From NCBI GenBank assembly GCA_003576695.1, contig QOZQ01000018.1, forward strand, positions 19,941-83,940: a stretch of DNA of 64,000 nt, in the 5' to 3' direction. The notes under the pieces were generated by a model. The model did not search any database. It had not been told where the DNA came from and was given only the letters and a program-made list of their open reading frames with translations. Made by a program: the position numbers and the translations under genes. Below, one piece after another: positions 25,853-38,032 of the stretch (position 1 is the first letter of the stretch; the number at the start of each line of letters is the position of its first letter). The stretch comes from Taklimakanibacter lacteus (GTDB taxonomy: Bacteria; Pseudomonadota; Alphaproteobacteria; Rhizobiales; Aestuariivirgaceae).

Positions 25853-26076
25853 TCCAGCTCTTAAAATGCGCAGACCCCGACAGTGCCGTTTCCGCTTGCG
25901 GCAATCCGCCGTGCCTTCCCAGTTGCGAGTCCATTTCCCATGTGATAACCCACGCGCGCGGCTTCAGGCGGGACCCATGCCGCACGTGCTTTATCAAGTG
26001 CGATTATCCAATAAATTCATGTGCTTCCGTTCCAGTGGCGATGGTTCGACAAGCGCGGGTTCGGCGGGGAGTTGTC

Positions 26077-26637
26077 GTGGCTCAAGGTGATCAGACGGTA
26101 TCAGGCGTCCCCGGACGTTATGCGACCGCCCTTTTTGAACTGGCTCAGGAAGCCAATGCGGTCGACCAGATCGGCGCCGATCTCGCAAATTTCCAGGCCC
26201 TTCTCGATGAATCCGACGATCTGAAGCGCCTCGTCCGCTCGCCCGTCTTCTCCGCCGAGGACCAGATTTCCGCCCTCGAGGCACTGTGCGCAGAGGCCGG
26301 CATCAAGAGCCTCGCCCTCAATTTCATCAAGCTCGTCGCGCAGAACCGCCGGCTCTTCGTCCTTCCCGACATGATCAAGGCGTATCAGACGCTGGTCGCC
26401 CAGTCGAAGGGCGAGATCAGCGCCGAAGTCACTTCGGCCGACGCGCTTTCCGCCAAACACCTCGCCGACCTCAAGGCCGCCATCAAGGCGAGCGTGGGGC
26501 GCGATGTGCAACTCTCCACCCGGGTTGATCCCGCCATCCTCGGCGGCCTTATCGTCAAGGTCGGCTCGCGCATGGTGGACAATTCGCTCAAGACCAAACT
26601 TCAAAACCTCAAGATCGCGATGAAGGGGACCGGCTGA
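26077..26637 (+). CDS. atpH: ATP synthase F1 subunit delta
   Basis: The 186-residue subunit joins the F1 head to the peripheral stalk. The family pattern ([11 protein letters not shown] at the start; [21 protein letters not shown] near the end) is complete. The GTG at 26077 was chosen because CGGGGAG precedes it at five bases and it gives the usual length; an ATG at 26041 has no ribosome site. First gene of atpHAGDC. Confidence 0.92.
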   Translation: MAQGDQTVSGVPGRYATALFELAQEANAVDQIGADLANFQALLDESDDLKRLVRSPVFSAEDQISALEALCAEAGIKSLALNFIKLVAQNRRLFVLPDMIKAYQTLVAQSKGEISAEVTSADALSAKHLADLKAAIKASVGRDVQLSTRVDPAILGGLIVKVGSRMVDNSLKTKLQNLKIAMKGTG

Positions 26638-26638
26638 T

Positions 26639-28168
<1,530 letters not shown>

Positions 28169-28204
28169 TCATCCTGAACGAGGCTAGGAGCTGAAGGCAG
28201 GACG

Positions 28205-29083
28205 ATGCCAAGTCTAAAAGACCTCAGAAATCGCATCACCTCGGTGAAGTCGACCCGCAAGATCACCAAGGCGATGCAAATGGTGGCGGCGGCGAAATTG
28301 CGCCGCGCCCAGGAATCGGCGCTTGCCGCGCGTCCCTATTCGGAGCGCATGGCGACGGTGCTGGCCAATCTCTCGTCCTCGATGGAAGGCCGCGATGACG
28401 CGCCGCAGCTCCTCGCCGGCAATGGCAAGGACCAGACGCATCTTCTCGTCGTGTGCACCGCCGAGCGCGGTCTGTGCGGCGGCTTCAATTCCTCGATCGC
28501 GAGGCTGGCGCGCGAGCATGCCGACAAGCTGCTCGCCCAGGGCAAGACGGTGAAGATCCTCACCGTCGGCAAGAAGGGCAACGACATCCTGAAACGGCTC
28601 TATGGCCGCTTCATCATCGACACGGTCGATCTGCGTGCGGCGCGGACACTCGCCTTCAGCCATGCCCAGGGCATCGCGCAGAAGGTGTTGAAGCTGTTCG
28701 AGGATGGTCAGTTCGATGTCTGCACGCTGTTCTTCGCCGAATTCAAGTCGGTGATCTCGCAGAAGCCGACGGCGCTGCAGCTCATCCCGGCAGCTGTCTC
28801 AGGCGGCAAGACGCCCGATCTCGGCGGCGCCATCTATGATGCCGAACCCGATGAGGGCGAAATCCTCGCCGATCTGCTGCCGCGCAATATCGGGGTGCAG
28901 ATCTTCCGGGCGCTGCTCGAAAACGCAGCGTCCGAACAGGGCGCCCGCATGAGCGCCATGGACAGTGCGACGCGCAATGCCGGCGACATGATCAACAAAT
29001 TGTCGATCCGCTACAACCGTCAGCGCCAGGCGCAGATCACCAAGGAACTCATTGAAATCATTTCGGGCGCGGAAGCGCTCTAG
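28205..29083 (+). CDS. atpG: ATP synthase F1 subunit gamma
   Basis: The 292-residue central stalk subunit has the N-terminal helix ([20 protein letters not shown]), the ERGLCGGFN segment, and the C-terminal helix ([31 protein letters not shown]). It sits between atpA and atpD with short spacers. Confidence 0.96.
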   Translation: MPSLKDLRNRITSVKSTRKITKAMQMVAAAKLRRAQESALAARPYSERMATVLANLSSSMEGRDDAPQLLAGNGKDQTHLLVVCTAERGLCGGFNSSIARLAREHADKLLAQGKTVKILTVGKKGNDILKRLYGRFIIDTVDLRAARTLAFSHAQGIAQKVLKLFEDGQFDVCTLFFAEFKSVISQKPTALQLIPAAVSGGKTPDLGGAIYDAEPDEGEILADLLPRNIGVQIFRALLENAASEQGARMSAMDSATRNAGDMINKLSIRYNRQRQAQITKELIEIISGAEAL

Positions 29084-30559
<1,476 letters not shown>

Positions 30560-30564
30560 TCGTC

Positions 30565-30960
30565 ATGGCGCTCCATTTCGAACTGGTTTCGCCGGAACGG
30601 CTGCTCTTCTCGGGCGATGTCGCGGAAGTCGACATTCCGGGCACTGAGGGCGATATGGGCATCCTTCCCGGTCATGCGCCGGTGCTCTCGACCTTGCGTC
30701 CGGGCGTCGTCACGGTGACCAAGGAAGGTGGCCAGAAGGAGCGCATCTTCGTGCGCGGCGGCTTCGCCGAGGTCAATCCGCAGGGGCTCACGGTTCTCGC
30801 CGAAGTAGCCGTGCCGGTCGCCGAGCTCCATGCCGATCTTCTGGCGCAGCAGGTCAAGGACGCGCAGGAAGACGTTTCCGATGCGCAGGACGATGAGACG
30901 CGCCGGCGTGCCCAGGAAAATCTCGATCACCTGCTGGCGCTGCAGGGCGCTCTTCAGTGA
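30565..30960 (+). CDS. atpC: ATP synthase F1 subunit epsilon
   Basis: The 131-residue subunit has the beta-sandwich domain (FELVSPERLLFSGDV, PGTEGDMGILPGHAP) and a short C-terminal helix region. It ends the F1 operon, five bases after atpD. F0 genes are not in the window, as expected for the split operons of Alphaproteobacteria. Confidence 0.95.
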   Translation: MALHFELVSPERLLFSGDVAEVDIPGTEGDMGILPGHAPVLSTLRPGVVTVTKEGGQKERIFVRGGFAEVNPQGLTVLAEVAVPVAELHADLLAQQVKDAQEDVSDAQDDETRRRAQENLDHLLALQGALQ

Positions 30961-30980
30961 GAGCTTTCACAATCTGATTG

Positions 30981-31011
30981 AAGGGCCCGCCTCGCGCGGG
31001 CCTTTGTTTTT
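30981..31011 (+). terminator. Terminator of the F1 operon
   Basis: GGCCCGC (30984-30990) pairs with GCGGGCC (30996-31002), extended by A-T and G-T pairs, around CTCGC, and is followed by TTTGTTTTT. The T-run lies just before the ribosome site of the signal peptidase gene, so that gene needs its own promoter or read-through. Confidence 0.75.
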
Positions 31012-31024
31012 GGGGGGACGTGCC

Positions 31025-32008
31025 ATGGAAGAAGCTCGGGCGAGAAGCAAGCTGTCGATCTGGCTGATCGGACTACTCCTTGGACCGATTATCCTGATGT
31101 TGTGGTTAGGCCGCGGCTGGCTCGCCTTCTTCTATCTTCTGGCACAGCTGATCCTGATCGCTCTTGCTCTCCTCGTGGTCGGGACCGGTGTCGTCGCGCC
31201 TCCTGCCTTTGCCGATTTCGACGTCATGGTCCTTCTTGTGAACGCCCTGTTCAACATTGTGGGCATCGTACATGGCCTGAGGATCAGAGAGGCTTCGTCA
31301 GCACGGCCATGGTTTTCCCGCTGGTATGTCGCGATCGTGCTCACATTTGCCCTGAGCTGGCTCATTCCATTCGGGATACGTGAACTCCTGTTCCAGCCTT
31401 TCAATATACCGTCCGGCAGTATGATCCCGGCCCTGACGCCCGGCGATCATGTCTTTGTATCGAAGACCGCCTATGGCTATAGCCGCTATTCCTTCATCTT
31501 GGGACCGAACTTCTCCGGGCGTATCTGGGGCGCCGAACCGCGGCGTGGTGATATCGTCGTCTTCAAATTGCCGCGTGATAATCAGACAGACTATGTCAAG
31601 CGCCTCATCGGGTTGCCCGGCGATCGAATCCAGATGCGAGATGGCATCGTCCATCTCAATGGAGAGGAGCTCAAGCTTGCGCCGGTTCAGGGCGTTCCGT
31701 GCCTCGGCTATGATCCGTGCAACTATTTCCGCGAGACCCTGCCTGGCGGAAACTCATATGTCGTCAATGATTCCATAGCCAATGGCGCGGCGGACAGTAC
31801 GCCAGAGTATATTGTTCCCGATGGCCACTACTTCATGTTGGGCGACAATCGCGATAATGCGCTCGACAGCCGCTTTGCAGACAATGCGCCGGGCGGAGGA
31901 GTAGGCTTCGTTCCTTATGAAAATCTCGTCGGGCGTGTTGCCGTGATCTATTGGAATTCTTACGGCACCAGGATCGATGACCGGTTGCAAGGCTATCCGG
32001 GCAAATGA
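31025..32008 (+). CDS. Signal peptidase I with extra N-terminal membrane helices
   Basis: The 327-residue membrane protease cleaves signal peptides. Catalytic Ser is in PSGSMIP and the general-base Lys in KRLIGLPGD; the box GDNRDNALDSR is also present. Ordinary LepB has one or two N-terminal helices, but here about 130 residues with three or four hydrophobic segments precede the catalytic domain. GGGGGGAC precedes the ATG. Codons are less biased and more AT-rich than in the atp genes just upstream, which hints at a different origin. It is probably a second signal peptidase beside a standard LepB elsewhere. Confidence 0.85.
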   Translation: MEEARARSKLSIWLIGLLLGPIILMLWLGRGWLAFFYLLAQLILIALALLVVGTGVVAPPAFADFDVMVLLVNALFNIVGIVHGLRIREASSARPWFSRWYVAIVLTFALSWLIPFGIRELLFQPFNIPSGSMIPALTPGDHVFVSKTAYGYSRYSFILGPNFSGRIWGAEPRRGDIVVFKLPRDNQTDYVKRLIGLPGDRIQMRDGIVHLNGEELKLAPVQGVPCLGYDPCNYFRETLPGGNSYVVNDSIANGAADSTPEYIVPDGHYFMLGDNRDNALDSRFADNAPGGGVGFVPYENLVGRVAVIYWNSYGTRIDDRLQGYPGK

Positions 32009-32011
32009 AAA

Positions 32012-32031
32012 AGCCCGCTGTGAAGCGGGCT
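32012..32031. terminator. Bidirectional hairpin between signal peptidase and helicase genes
   Basis: AGCCCGCT and AGCGGGCT pair perfectly around GTGA, between two convergent stop codons. A-rich bases precede it and CTTCCTT follows, so it could end transcripts from both sides. Confidence 0.65.
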
Positions 32032-32041
32032 CTTCCTTAGG

Positions 32042-33352
32042 TTAGCGAGACTGGCCGCCGCCCTGGCGCTGCTGATGCTTCGGGCGCCATTTGCCGTTGC
32101 CGCGGTTGCCCTGCGGCCGCTGGCCGGGCTTCTTGCGCCAGGAAGGCTGGTTCTGGTTGGGGTGGTGATGACCCTGGGGGCCGCCTGAGCGCTCATTGCC
32201 TTCGGGTGTGGCGAGGCTCATGGCATGCTGGGTGACGGGGATCTTCTGGCGGATGGTGCGCTCGATGTCGCGCAGCAGCGGACGCTCCTCCGGATCACAG
32301 AAGGCCACCGCTTCGCCCGAGGCGCCGGCGCGCGCGGTGCGGCCGATGCGATGCACGTAGGAATCGGGCACGAAGGGCAGGTCGTAATTCACCACATGCG
32401 ACACGCCATCGATGTCGATGCCGCGCGCGGCGATATCGGTCGCCACCAGCACGCGCAGCTTGCTGCTCTTGAAGCCGGCAAGGGCGCGCTCGCGCTGGCC
32501 TTGCGACTTGTTGCCGTGGATCGCCGCCGATTCGATGCGCTGCTTGATCAGCCCCTTCACCACCTTGTCGGCGCCGTGCTTGGTGCGGGTGAAGACCAGC
32601 GTGCGCGGCATGGCGTTGTTGGCGAGGAGATCGATCAGCAGGTTGAGCTTGTTGCGGGTTTCGACATGGATGATGCTCTGGTTGACGCGCTCGGCGGTCG
32701 TCGCCACCGGCGTGATCTCGACGCGCACCGGATCCTTGAGGAGGGCGTCGGCGAGGCCGGCGATCTCCTTCGGCATGGTCGCCGAAAAGAACAGGTTCTG
32801 GCGCTTCGCCGGCAGGAGGCCGGTGATCTTGCGGATGGCGTGGATGAAGCCCAGATCGAGCATCTGGTCGACTTCGTCGAGAACGAAGACCTCGAGCTTG
32901 GCGAGCGACAGCACGCGACGGTCGATGAGATCGACAAGCCGGCCAGGCGTGGCGATCAGGATGTCGACGCCTTGGCCTACGGTGCGGATCTGGTTGTTGA
33001 TGGAGACACCGCCGAAGACGGTGGCCTGCGACAGGCGCAGGAACTTGCCATAGGTGCGGAAGCTCTCGCCGATCTGGGCGGCGAGCTCACGCGTCGGCGA
33101 CAGAATGAGGGCCCGGCAGGTGCCGCGGTCGGGACGGCCCTTGAGCTTGGCCAGCCGGTCGAGGATGGGCAGCGCGAAGGCCGCCGTCTTGCCGGTGCCG
33201 GTCTGGGCGATGCCCAGCAGGTCGCGGCCCTTGAGCAGCTCCGGGATGGAAGCCGACTGGATCGGTGTCGGGGTCTTATAGCCTTCGCTGTCCAGCGCCT
33301 TGAGGAGGGACGCGTTGAGGCCGAGTTCGTTGAATTGAGTCAAAATAATCAC
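32042..33352 (-). CDS. DEAD-box RNA helicase (RhlE-like)
   Basis: The 436-residue ATP-dependent RNA helicase has the full motif set: Q motif ([11 protein letters not shown]), I AQTGTGKT, Ia [10 protein letters not shown] in the DEVD form (VLDEVDQM, rather than DEAD), III SAT, and [13 protein letters not shown] basic, Gln- and Gly-rich tail of about 60 residues ([17 protein letters not shown]) follows, as in RhlE. The likely start is GTG at 33352, with a TTG three codons later as alternative; neither has a strong ribosome site. A 213-bp leader with a hairpin lies upstream, as in other cold- or self-regulated helicases. Confidence 0.88.
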   Translation of the reverse strand: MIILTQFNELGLNASLLKALDSEGYKTPTPIQSASIPELLKGRDLLGIAQTGTGKTAAFALPILDRLAKLKGRPDRGTCRALILSPTRELAAQIGESFRTYGKFLRLSQATVFGGVSINNQIRTVGQGVDILIATPGRLVDLIDRRVLSLAKLEVFVLDEVDQMLDLGFIHAIRKITGLLPAKRQNLFFSATMPKEIAGLADALLKDPVRVEITPVATTAERVNQSIIHVETRNKLNLLIDLLANNAMPRTLVFTRTKHGADKVVKGLIKQRIESAAIHGNKSQGQRERALAGFKSSKLRVLVATDIAARGIDIDGVSHVVNYDLPFVPDSYVHRIGRTARAGASGEAVAFCDPEERPLLRDIERTIRQKIPVTQHAMSLATPEGNERSGGPQGHHHPNQNQPSWRKKPGQRPQGNRGNGKWRPKHQQRQGGGQSR

Positions 33353-33481
33353 TTTCGTTCGGAACGGATGAGCAGCGCCGTCCGTCCGAAACGGGCATGC
33401 GCTGAGAGGCGCAAGCCCTGGGCGGCGCTGAAACCTTCCGCGTGACAGGAATGTTCGGGGATGCCCGCTTGAGCCGGATAG

Positions 33482-33505
33482 GGCACCCGGTCTTGAACCG
33501 GTGCC
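33482..33505. other. GC-rich hairpin in the gap between helicase and HAD genes
   Basis: GGCACCCGGT and ACCGGTGCC form an 9-bp stem with one bulge around CTTGA. No T-run is present on either side. It could be part of the helicase leader or end the HAD transcript. Confidence 0.35.
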
Positions 33506-33565
33506 GCTTCACGCATCCTTTGATGCTCGCGAGCAGGCGCTATATGGGGCCAGAGCCCCGGAAAG

Positions 33566-34231
33566 TCAAAGGCTTAAAGCGGCAGCAATTGCCGCAGGCA
33601 GATCGGCATGCCGGTTAACCACCTTTTGCGCCCCCATTTGCGCCAAGGTCCGGCCCAGCGCGTCGCCGTCATGGGCGAGCCCGGTGAAGCCAATGACATG
33701 GCAGCCGGCGGCGACCGCCGAGGTGACGCCGGCTCTGCTGTCCTCGATGACGAGGCAGGCTTGGGGCTTCACCTGCGCGCGCCGCGCCGCCTCGACATAG
33801 ACATCGGGGGCAGGCTTGCCCAGGGCGACATCCTCATAAGTGGTGATGCGGTCGCCAAAGAATCCGGTCAGGCCGGCAATGCGGAAGGCCGCCTCGACGC
33901 GATGGCGCGGGCTGTTGGAGGCGACGCTCATCGGCAGCTTCATCGTGGCCAGAGTGGCATGGATATCGGGGGCGGCCTTGAGCTCGCGCTCATACAGAGC
34001 CAGCAGGCGGCGGTTCTTGTCCGCGCTCACATCGTCCGGCAGCTTGATGCGATAGTCGCTTTCGATCCTGTCGATGAAGGCTTCGAAAGTGAGGCCGATG
34101 AACTGGGCGCCGACTTCCTCGACCGTCATCGCAATGCCGTTCTCGGCCAGGATGTCGCGGTCGACTTCCATCGACAGAGGCTCGCTGTCGACCAGGACGC
34201 CGTCACAATCGAAAATGACGTGCTTGAACAT
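33566..34231 (-). CDS. HAD-family sugar phosphatase or phosphomutase
   Basis: The 221-residue enzyme has the HAD nucleophile motif DCDGVLVDSE at its start, motif II in SVASNSPR, and motifs III/IV in GKPAPDVY and VIEDSRAG. The helical cap follows motif I, as in beta-phosphoglucomutase and phosphoglycolate-like phosphatases. The ATG at 34231 was chosen, since the upstream frame lacks family similarity. The substrate is not known. Confidence 0.82.
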   Translation of the reverse strand: MFKHVIFDCDGVLVDSEPLSMEVDRDILAENGIAMTVEEVGAQFIGLTFEAFIDRIESDYRIKLPDDVSADKNRRLLALYERELKAAPDIHATLATMKLPMSVASNSPRHRVEAAFRIAGLTGFFGDRITTYEDVALGKPAPDVYVEAARRAQVKPQACLVIEDSRAGVTSAVAAGCHVIGFTGLAHDGDALGRTLAQMGAQKVVNRHADLPAAIAAALSL

Positions 34232-34296
34232 CAGCCGGCAGGGCTCGCAAATCGAGAGGACGGACCGGTTCGGGAAATCGGCGGGCAAATCACAAA

Positions 34297-34794
34297 TCAG
34301 GCTCCGAGATGGCGGAAGGCGGCAATGACCTTCTCATAGACTTGGCGCTTGAAGGGGACAATGAGATCGAGCACCTCATTCATCCCGGCCCAGCGCCATT
34401 GATCGAATTCCTGCTTGTGGCCGGGCGGCGCCAGATTCACCTCGCTGTCGGGCCCTTCGAAACGAAGCGCAAACCACTTCTGCGTCTGGCCTTTGTACTT
34501 GCCGCCCCAGGACCTGCCGATCAGGTGATCGGGCAGATCGTATTTGTACCAGTCGGGCGCCTCAGCGATCACCTTGGCCGAGGTGACGGCGGTCTCTTCG
34601 GCAAGCTCGCGGATGGCGGCCTCTTCAGGCGTCTCGCCCTTGTCGATGCCGCCTTGCGGCATCTGCCACCACTGACCGCCACCCTCGTCATTGGGCTTGT
34701 CGGCGCGCCGGCCGACCCAGACCAGTCCCTTGGGGTTGATCAGCATGACACCCACGCAGGGGCGGTAGGCCATATCCGAGTTCTTCTTGCTCAC
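34297..34794 (-). CDS. rppH: RNA pyrophosphohydrolase (RppH), Nudix family
   Basis: The 165-residue enzyme removes pyrophosphate from mRNA 5' ends and so starts decay. The Nudix box runs from GGIDKGE through REL to AEET; the Gly usually found after EE-x is Ala here (EETAV). The RppH start ([11 protein letters not shown]) and WQMPQGGID are clear. The start is GTG at 34794 with AAAGGA upstream; an ATG seven codons on is an alternative. It closes the conserved block that begins at rplU. Confidence 0.9.
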   Translation of the reverse strand: MSKKNSDMAYRPCVGVMLINPKGLVWVGRRADKPNDEGGGQWWQMPQGGIDKGETPEEAAIRELAEETAVTSAKVIAEAPDWYKYDLPDHLIGRSWGGKYKGQTQKWFALRFEGPDSEVNLAPPGHKQEFDQWRWAGMNEVLDLIVPFKRQVYEKVIAAFRHLGA

Positions 34795-34856
34795 GCGGGT
34801 CCTTTCGAAGCCGGCATGGTTTTAATGGCTGTTGGCTTGGCGTCAAGCGACGGGGT

Positions 34857-36032
34857 TCACCCCGTCCGGCCGCGATAGGCCGCGCTGACGGGCACCAGCA
34901 ATATGCCCTTTTCGGCGAGCGAACGCGACCACTCATCGACGGCATCGATCGTCACATCGAGGCCGGTTCCGGTGCCGATGGCGAGCCCCGAGGCCCGGGC
35001 CTCGGCCTCGAGATCGGCGAGCGCCTGCTCGATGCTCGCCTGGGCCGGGTCGGCGTCGATCACCTTGGCGCCGGTCTTGACCGGCAGGCCGATGATCTTG
35101 CCGATCTGGGCCGTCATGCTCTGGCTCGCGGTGCCGTCATCGAGGAAGACAAGGCCGCGCTTCTTCATCTCGGCCAGCACCGGGCGCAAGGCGCCGATAT
35201 CGGCGAGGAACCTGGCGCCCATATAATTGGTGATGCCGGTATAGCCGGCGAAACGGCCCATATGCCAGGCGAGCGCGTCGAGATTGGCGTTGGTGTCGCC
35301 AGCCGCCATCAGGGTCTTGGGACCGGGATTGCTGGCAGGGTAGCCAAAGGGCTCGAGCGGCAGCTGCAGCATGATCTCATGCCCCTGGGCGCGGGCGCGG
35401 TTCACCTGCGCCTGCAGATCCTCGCCATAGGGCGCGAAGGCGAAACTCACCTCGCCCGGCAGCTTGCCGATGGCCTTCTTGGTCAGTTCCGTATTGAGGC
35501 CCATGCCGCCCAGAAGGATCGCCACTTTCGGCATGTCGGAATGGACGATACCGGCCGGAACCGGACGGGCATAGACATTCTGCGGTTTCTTGTTGCCGGT
35601 GCCGATGCGCGGCAAGGTGCCATAGGGGCCGGTCTCGCTGACCTCGGCCAAAGGTGCGGGCTTGAGGGTGCGGCGCGGCGAAACGATGATCGCCGCCTCG
35701 GTCTCGACCGTTTCCTGCGGGGTCGATTCGAGAATCTCGATCTTGCGATTCTCGCCAGCATTGGGCCTTTCAGCGGTCTCGTCCTGGTCCTCGGGGGCGG
35801 TCTCCGGCGCCTTGTCGGTCGCGGCGGTCATGATCTCGAGCGGCGGGATCTTGACCATGACGACGGGCTCGCCGGCATAGGGGTAGGGCGTGCGGATGAG
35901 CCACAGCGCGCCAAGGGTCAGCAGGAGAGCGGCCGCCACCGAAGCCGCCAGCAAGGCGGAGGGGCGCTTGGCCCAGAGCTTCTCGAAAGCCCCACGCTTG
36001 CGCAAAGGTTGCCGCAGTTCATTTGCCCGCAT
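34857..36032 (-). CDS. Divergent polysaccharide deacetylase (DUF610)
   Basis: The 391-residue protein has one membrane anchor (about residues 27-47), a Pro/Glu-rich linker to about 165, and a NodB-like barrel with LLGGMGLN, MLQLPLEP, NYMGARFL and DDGTASQS. It lacks the metal-binding HxxxH triad of active deacetylases, hence the name divergent. It lies in the periplasm and is found beside ctpA and rppH in this order, so a cell-wall role is likely. Confidence 0.85.
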   Translation of the reverse strand: MRANELRQPLRKRGAFEKLWAKRPSALLAASVAAALLLTLGALWLIRTPYPYAGEPVVMVKIPPLEIMTAATDKAPETAPEDQDETAERPNAGENRKIEILESTPQETVETEAAIIVSPRRTLKPAPLAEVSETGPYGTLPRIGTGNKKPQNVYARPVPAGIVHSDMPKVAILLGGMGLNTELTKKAIGKLPGEVSFAFAPYGEDLQAQVNRARAQGHEIMLQLPLEPFGYPASNPGPKTLMAAGDTNANLDALAWHMGRFAGYTGITNYMGARFLADIGALRPVLAEMKKRGLVFLDDGTASQSMTAQIGKIIGLPVKTGAKVIDADPAQASIEQALADLEAEARASGLAIGTGTGLDVTIDAVDEWSRSLAEKGILLVPVSAAYRGRTG

Positions 36033-36142
36033 GAGCGATTCGTCTCCCGTCGGGCATGCTTGCGCGGAAGGGTTAATTTCGCGTTTAACTGTTGAATTAC
36101 AACGGGATTTTATCCGTCATAGGCCGCCGCGGGACGTGGCGG

Positions 36143-36535
36143 TCAGTCCTTCTTGCTGTTGAAGTTGTTGTTGACCCGCTTTTTCTGCACCGTCTTTACC
36201 TTCTTCACCTTCTTCCGGGCGGGCGCCTTTTCGTAGCCGCGCGCTTTCATGCAGTCCTTGACGTAGTTGCTGCGGCCGATGGCCTGGCCGATCAGGCCGC
36301 CCAGCACGGCGCCGACAATGACCTGGCGCGAGCCATTGGACTGCGCTTCGCATTCATCCTCGGCGATCTGGGCCTTCGACCGCTTGTCGGGCCCGACCTT
36401 CTTGTAGTCGGCGAGGGCGGGATTGAGCGAGGTCGCGGCCAAAGCCGCCACGCAGCCCAAAACGACCACAGACCGTGAAAATACTGCGCGGCGCAAAGCT
36501 GCTTTGGCCGCGGAAATGACTGCCCTGATCGACAT
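36143..36535 (-). CDS. Small secreted protein with a glycine-zipper-like segment
   Basis: This 130-residue protein has an N-terminal signal (hydrophobic core SVVVLGCVAALAATS, end near ALA-D), a Cys pair region (DECEAQ, VKDCMKARGY), a Gly-rich segment VIVGAVLGGLIGQAIG that could enter a membrane, and a Lys-rich tail. A GGGGGG purine run precedes the ATG at 36535; an in-frame TTG upstream is less likely. It sits between ctpA and DUF610 genes, where many relatives have no gene. I do not recognise a function. Confidence 0.7.
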   Translation of the reverse strand: MSIRAVISAAKAALRRAVFSRSVVVLGCVAALAATSLNPALADYKKVGPDKRSKAQIAEDECEAQSNGSRQVIVGAVLGGLIGQAIGRSNYVKDCMKARGYEKAPARKKVKKVKTVQKKRVNNNFNSKKD

Positions 36536-36668
36536 TGTCGCCCCCCGAAACAATTATCCAAGGTCTACTTCATAGACGAGTTGCAACTCTGCGACAAGAC
36601 CCTGTCGATAAGAGAAGCGCGCGACCGGTTGCCCCGATCGCGCGCTCCATGTTCCGCAGCAGCGAATG

Positions 36669-38024
36669 TCAGTTGGCGTTGGTCTCGTTGTTCGTGCCGT
36701 TGATCGGCTGGTTAGGCTTGGCTTCCTTGGGCTTGGCGTTGGTCGCCACCTTGACGCCGTGCAGCACGTCGATCGCCGCCTTGAGCTGCAGATCCTTGGC
36801 CCTGTCGTCGGGCACATAGGCCGAGGATCCGCCGCCTTCGTCGCCGCCGCCTTCATTGGTCAGGTGGCCCTTGAGGCTGGCTTCGCCCTTGGTCGAGGTG
36901 TCCTTGCCAAGAAGCTCCGGCGGCAGCTCCTGCTCTATGATCGTATCGGGATCGATGCCCTTGGCCTGGATGGAACGGCCGGCGGGCGTGTAATAGCGCG
37001 CCGTCGTCAAACGTAATGCGCCCTGGCTGCCGAGCGGGATGATGGTCTGCACCGAGCCCTTGCCGAAGGAGCGCGTGCCGATGAGGGTGGCGCGCTTGTG
37101 ATCCTGCAGAGCGCCGGCGACGATCTCGGATGCCGAGGCCGAGCCGCCATTGATCAACACGACGACCGGCTTGCCGTCGGAGAGATCGCCCTTCTGGGCG
37201 TTGAAGCGCTGGGTCTCGTCGGCATTGCGGCCGCGCGTCGAGACCACCTCACCGCGGTCGAGGAAAGAATCCGATACCGAGATCGCCTGGTCGAGCAGGC
37301 CGCCCGGATTGTTGCGCATGTCGATGATATAGCCCTTGAGCTTGTCACCGGCGTCCTTCTTGATCTGGTTGATCGCCGCCTCGAGACCTTCCTGGGTCTG
37401 CTCGGTGAAGGAGGAGATGCGGATATAGCCGACATCCTTCTGCGGGCCCTCGATCTCGAATTTCACCGACTTCACCCGGATGACATCACGCACCAGCTTG
37501 AATTCGAGCGGCTCCTTGGCGCCCTGGCGGGCCACGGTGAGGGTGATCGGCGTATTGACTTTGCCGCGCATCTTGTCGACCGCCTCATTGAGGGTGAGGC
37601 CCTGCACTTCGGCGCCGTCGAGCTTGATGATCAGGTCGTTGGCCATGATGCCGGCCTTGGCGGCGGGCGTGTCGTCGATCGGCGCCACCACCTTGACCAG
37701 GCCGTTCTCCATGGTGACCTCGATGCCGAGGCCGCCGAACTCGCCCTTGGTCTGCACCTGCATTTCCTGGAAACGCTTGGCGTTCATGTAGCTCGAATGC
37801 GGATCGAGTGACGTGAGCATGCCGTCGATGGCGGCCTCGATCATCTTCTCTTCATCCGGCGGCTCGACATAGTCGGAGCGGACGCGGTCGAACACGTCGC
37901 CGAACAGGTTGAGCTGCTTGTAGGTATCGGAATTGGACGCCGCAATGGCGCCGCTCAAGGCCTGCCACGCCACCGTCGCCGACACAGCACCGGCCAGAAC
38001 CAATCCAATTGAACGCATCTTCAT
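36669..38024 (-). CDS. C-terminal processing protease CtpA (S41 family)
   Basis: The 451-residue periplasmic serine protease has a signal peptide (LVLAGAVSATVAWQALSGAIA), a PDZ domain (GGLGIEV through IKLDGAEV), and the S41 catalytic core with Ser in NGGSASASE and Lys in RSFGKGSVQ. The ATG at 38024 has GAGG six bases upstream and opens on the signal peptide; an ATG at 38036 overlapping the previous stop is an alternative. The tail (about 370-451) is Gly-, Asn- and Lys-rich. It is coupled with the EnvC-like gene, which may regulate murein hydrolysis. Confidence 0.9.
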   Translation of the reverse strand: MKMRSIGLVLAGAVSATVAWQALSGAIAASNSDTYKQLNLFGDVFDRVRSDYVEPPDEEKMIEAAIDGMLTSLDPHSSYMNAKRFQEMQVQTKGEFGGLGIEVTMENGLVKVVAPIDDTPAAKAGIMANDLIIKLDGAEVQGLTLNEAVDKMRGKVNTPITLTVARQGAKEPLEFKLVRDVIRVKSVKFEIEGPQKDVGYIRISSFTEQTQEGLEAAINQIKKDAGDKLKGYIIDMRNNPGGLLDQAISVSDSFLDRGEVVSTRGRNADETQRFNAQKGDLSDGKPVVVLINGGSASASEIVAGALQDHKRATLIGTRSFGKGSVQTIIPLGSQGALRLTTARYYTPAGRSIQAKGIDPDTIIEQELPPELLGKDTSTKGEASLKGHLTNEGGGDEGGGSSAYVPDDRAKDLQLKAAIDVLHGVKVATNAKPKEAKPNQPINGTNNETNAN

Positions 38025-38032
38025 ATCAGGCC

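Noticed and set aside
25735..26076. Upstream extension of atpH by over 100 codons
   Set aside because: It crosses a terminator and a palindromic repeat, has no family similarity, and a GTG with a good ribosome site gives the normal length.
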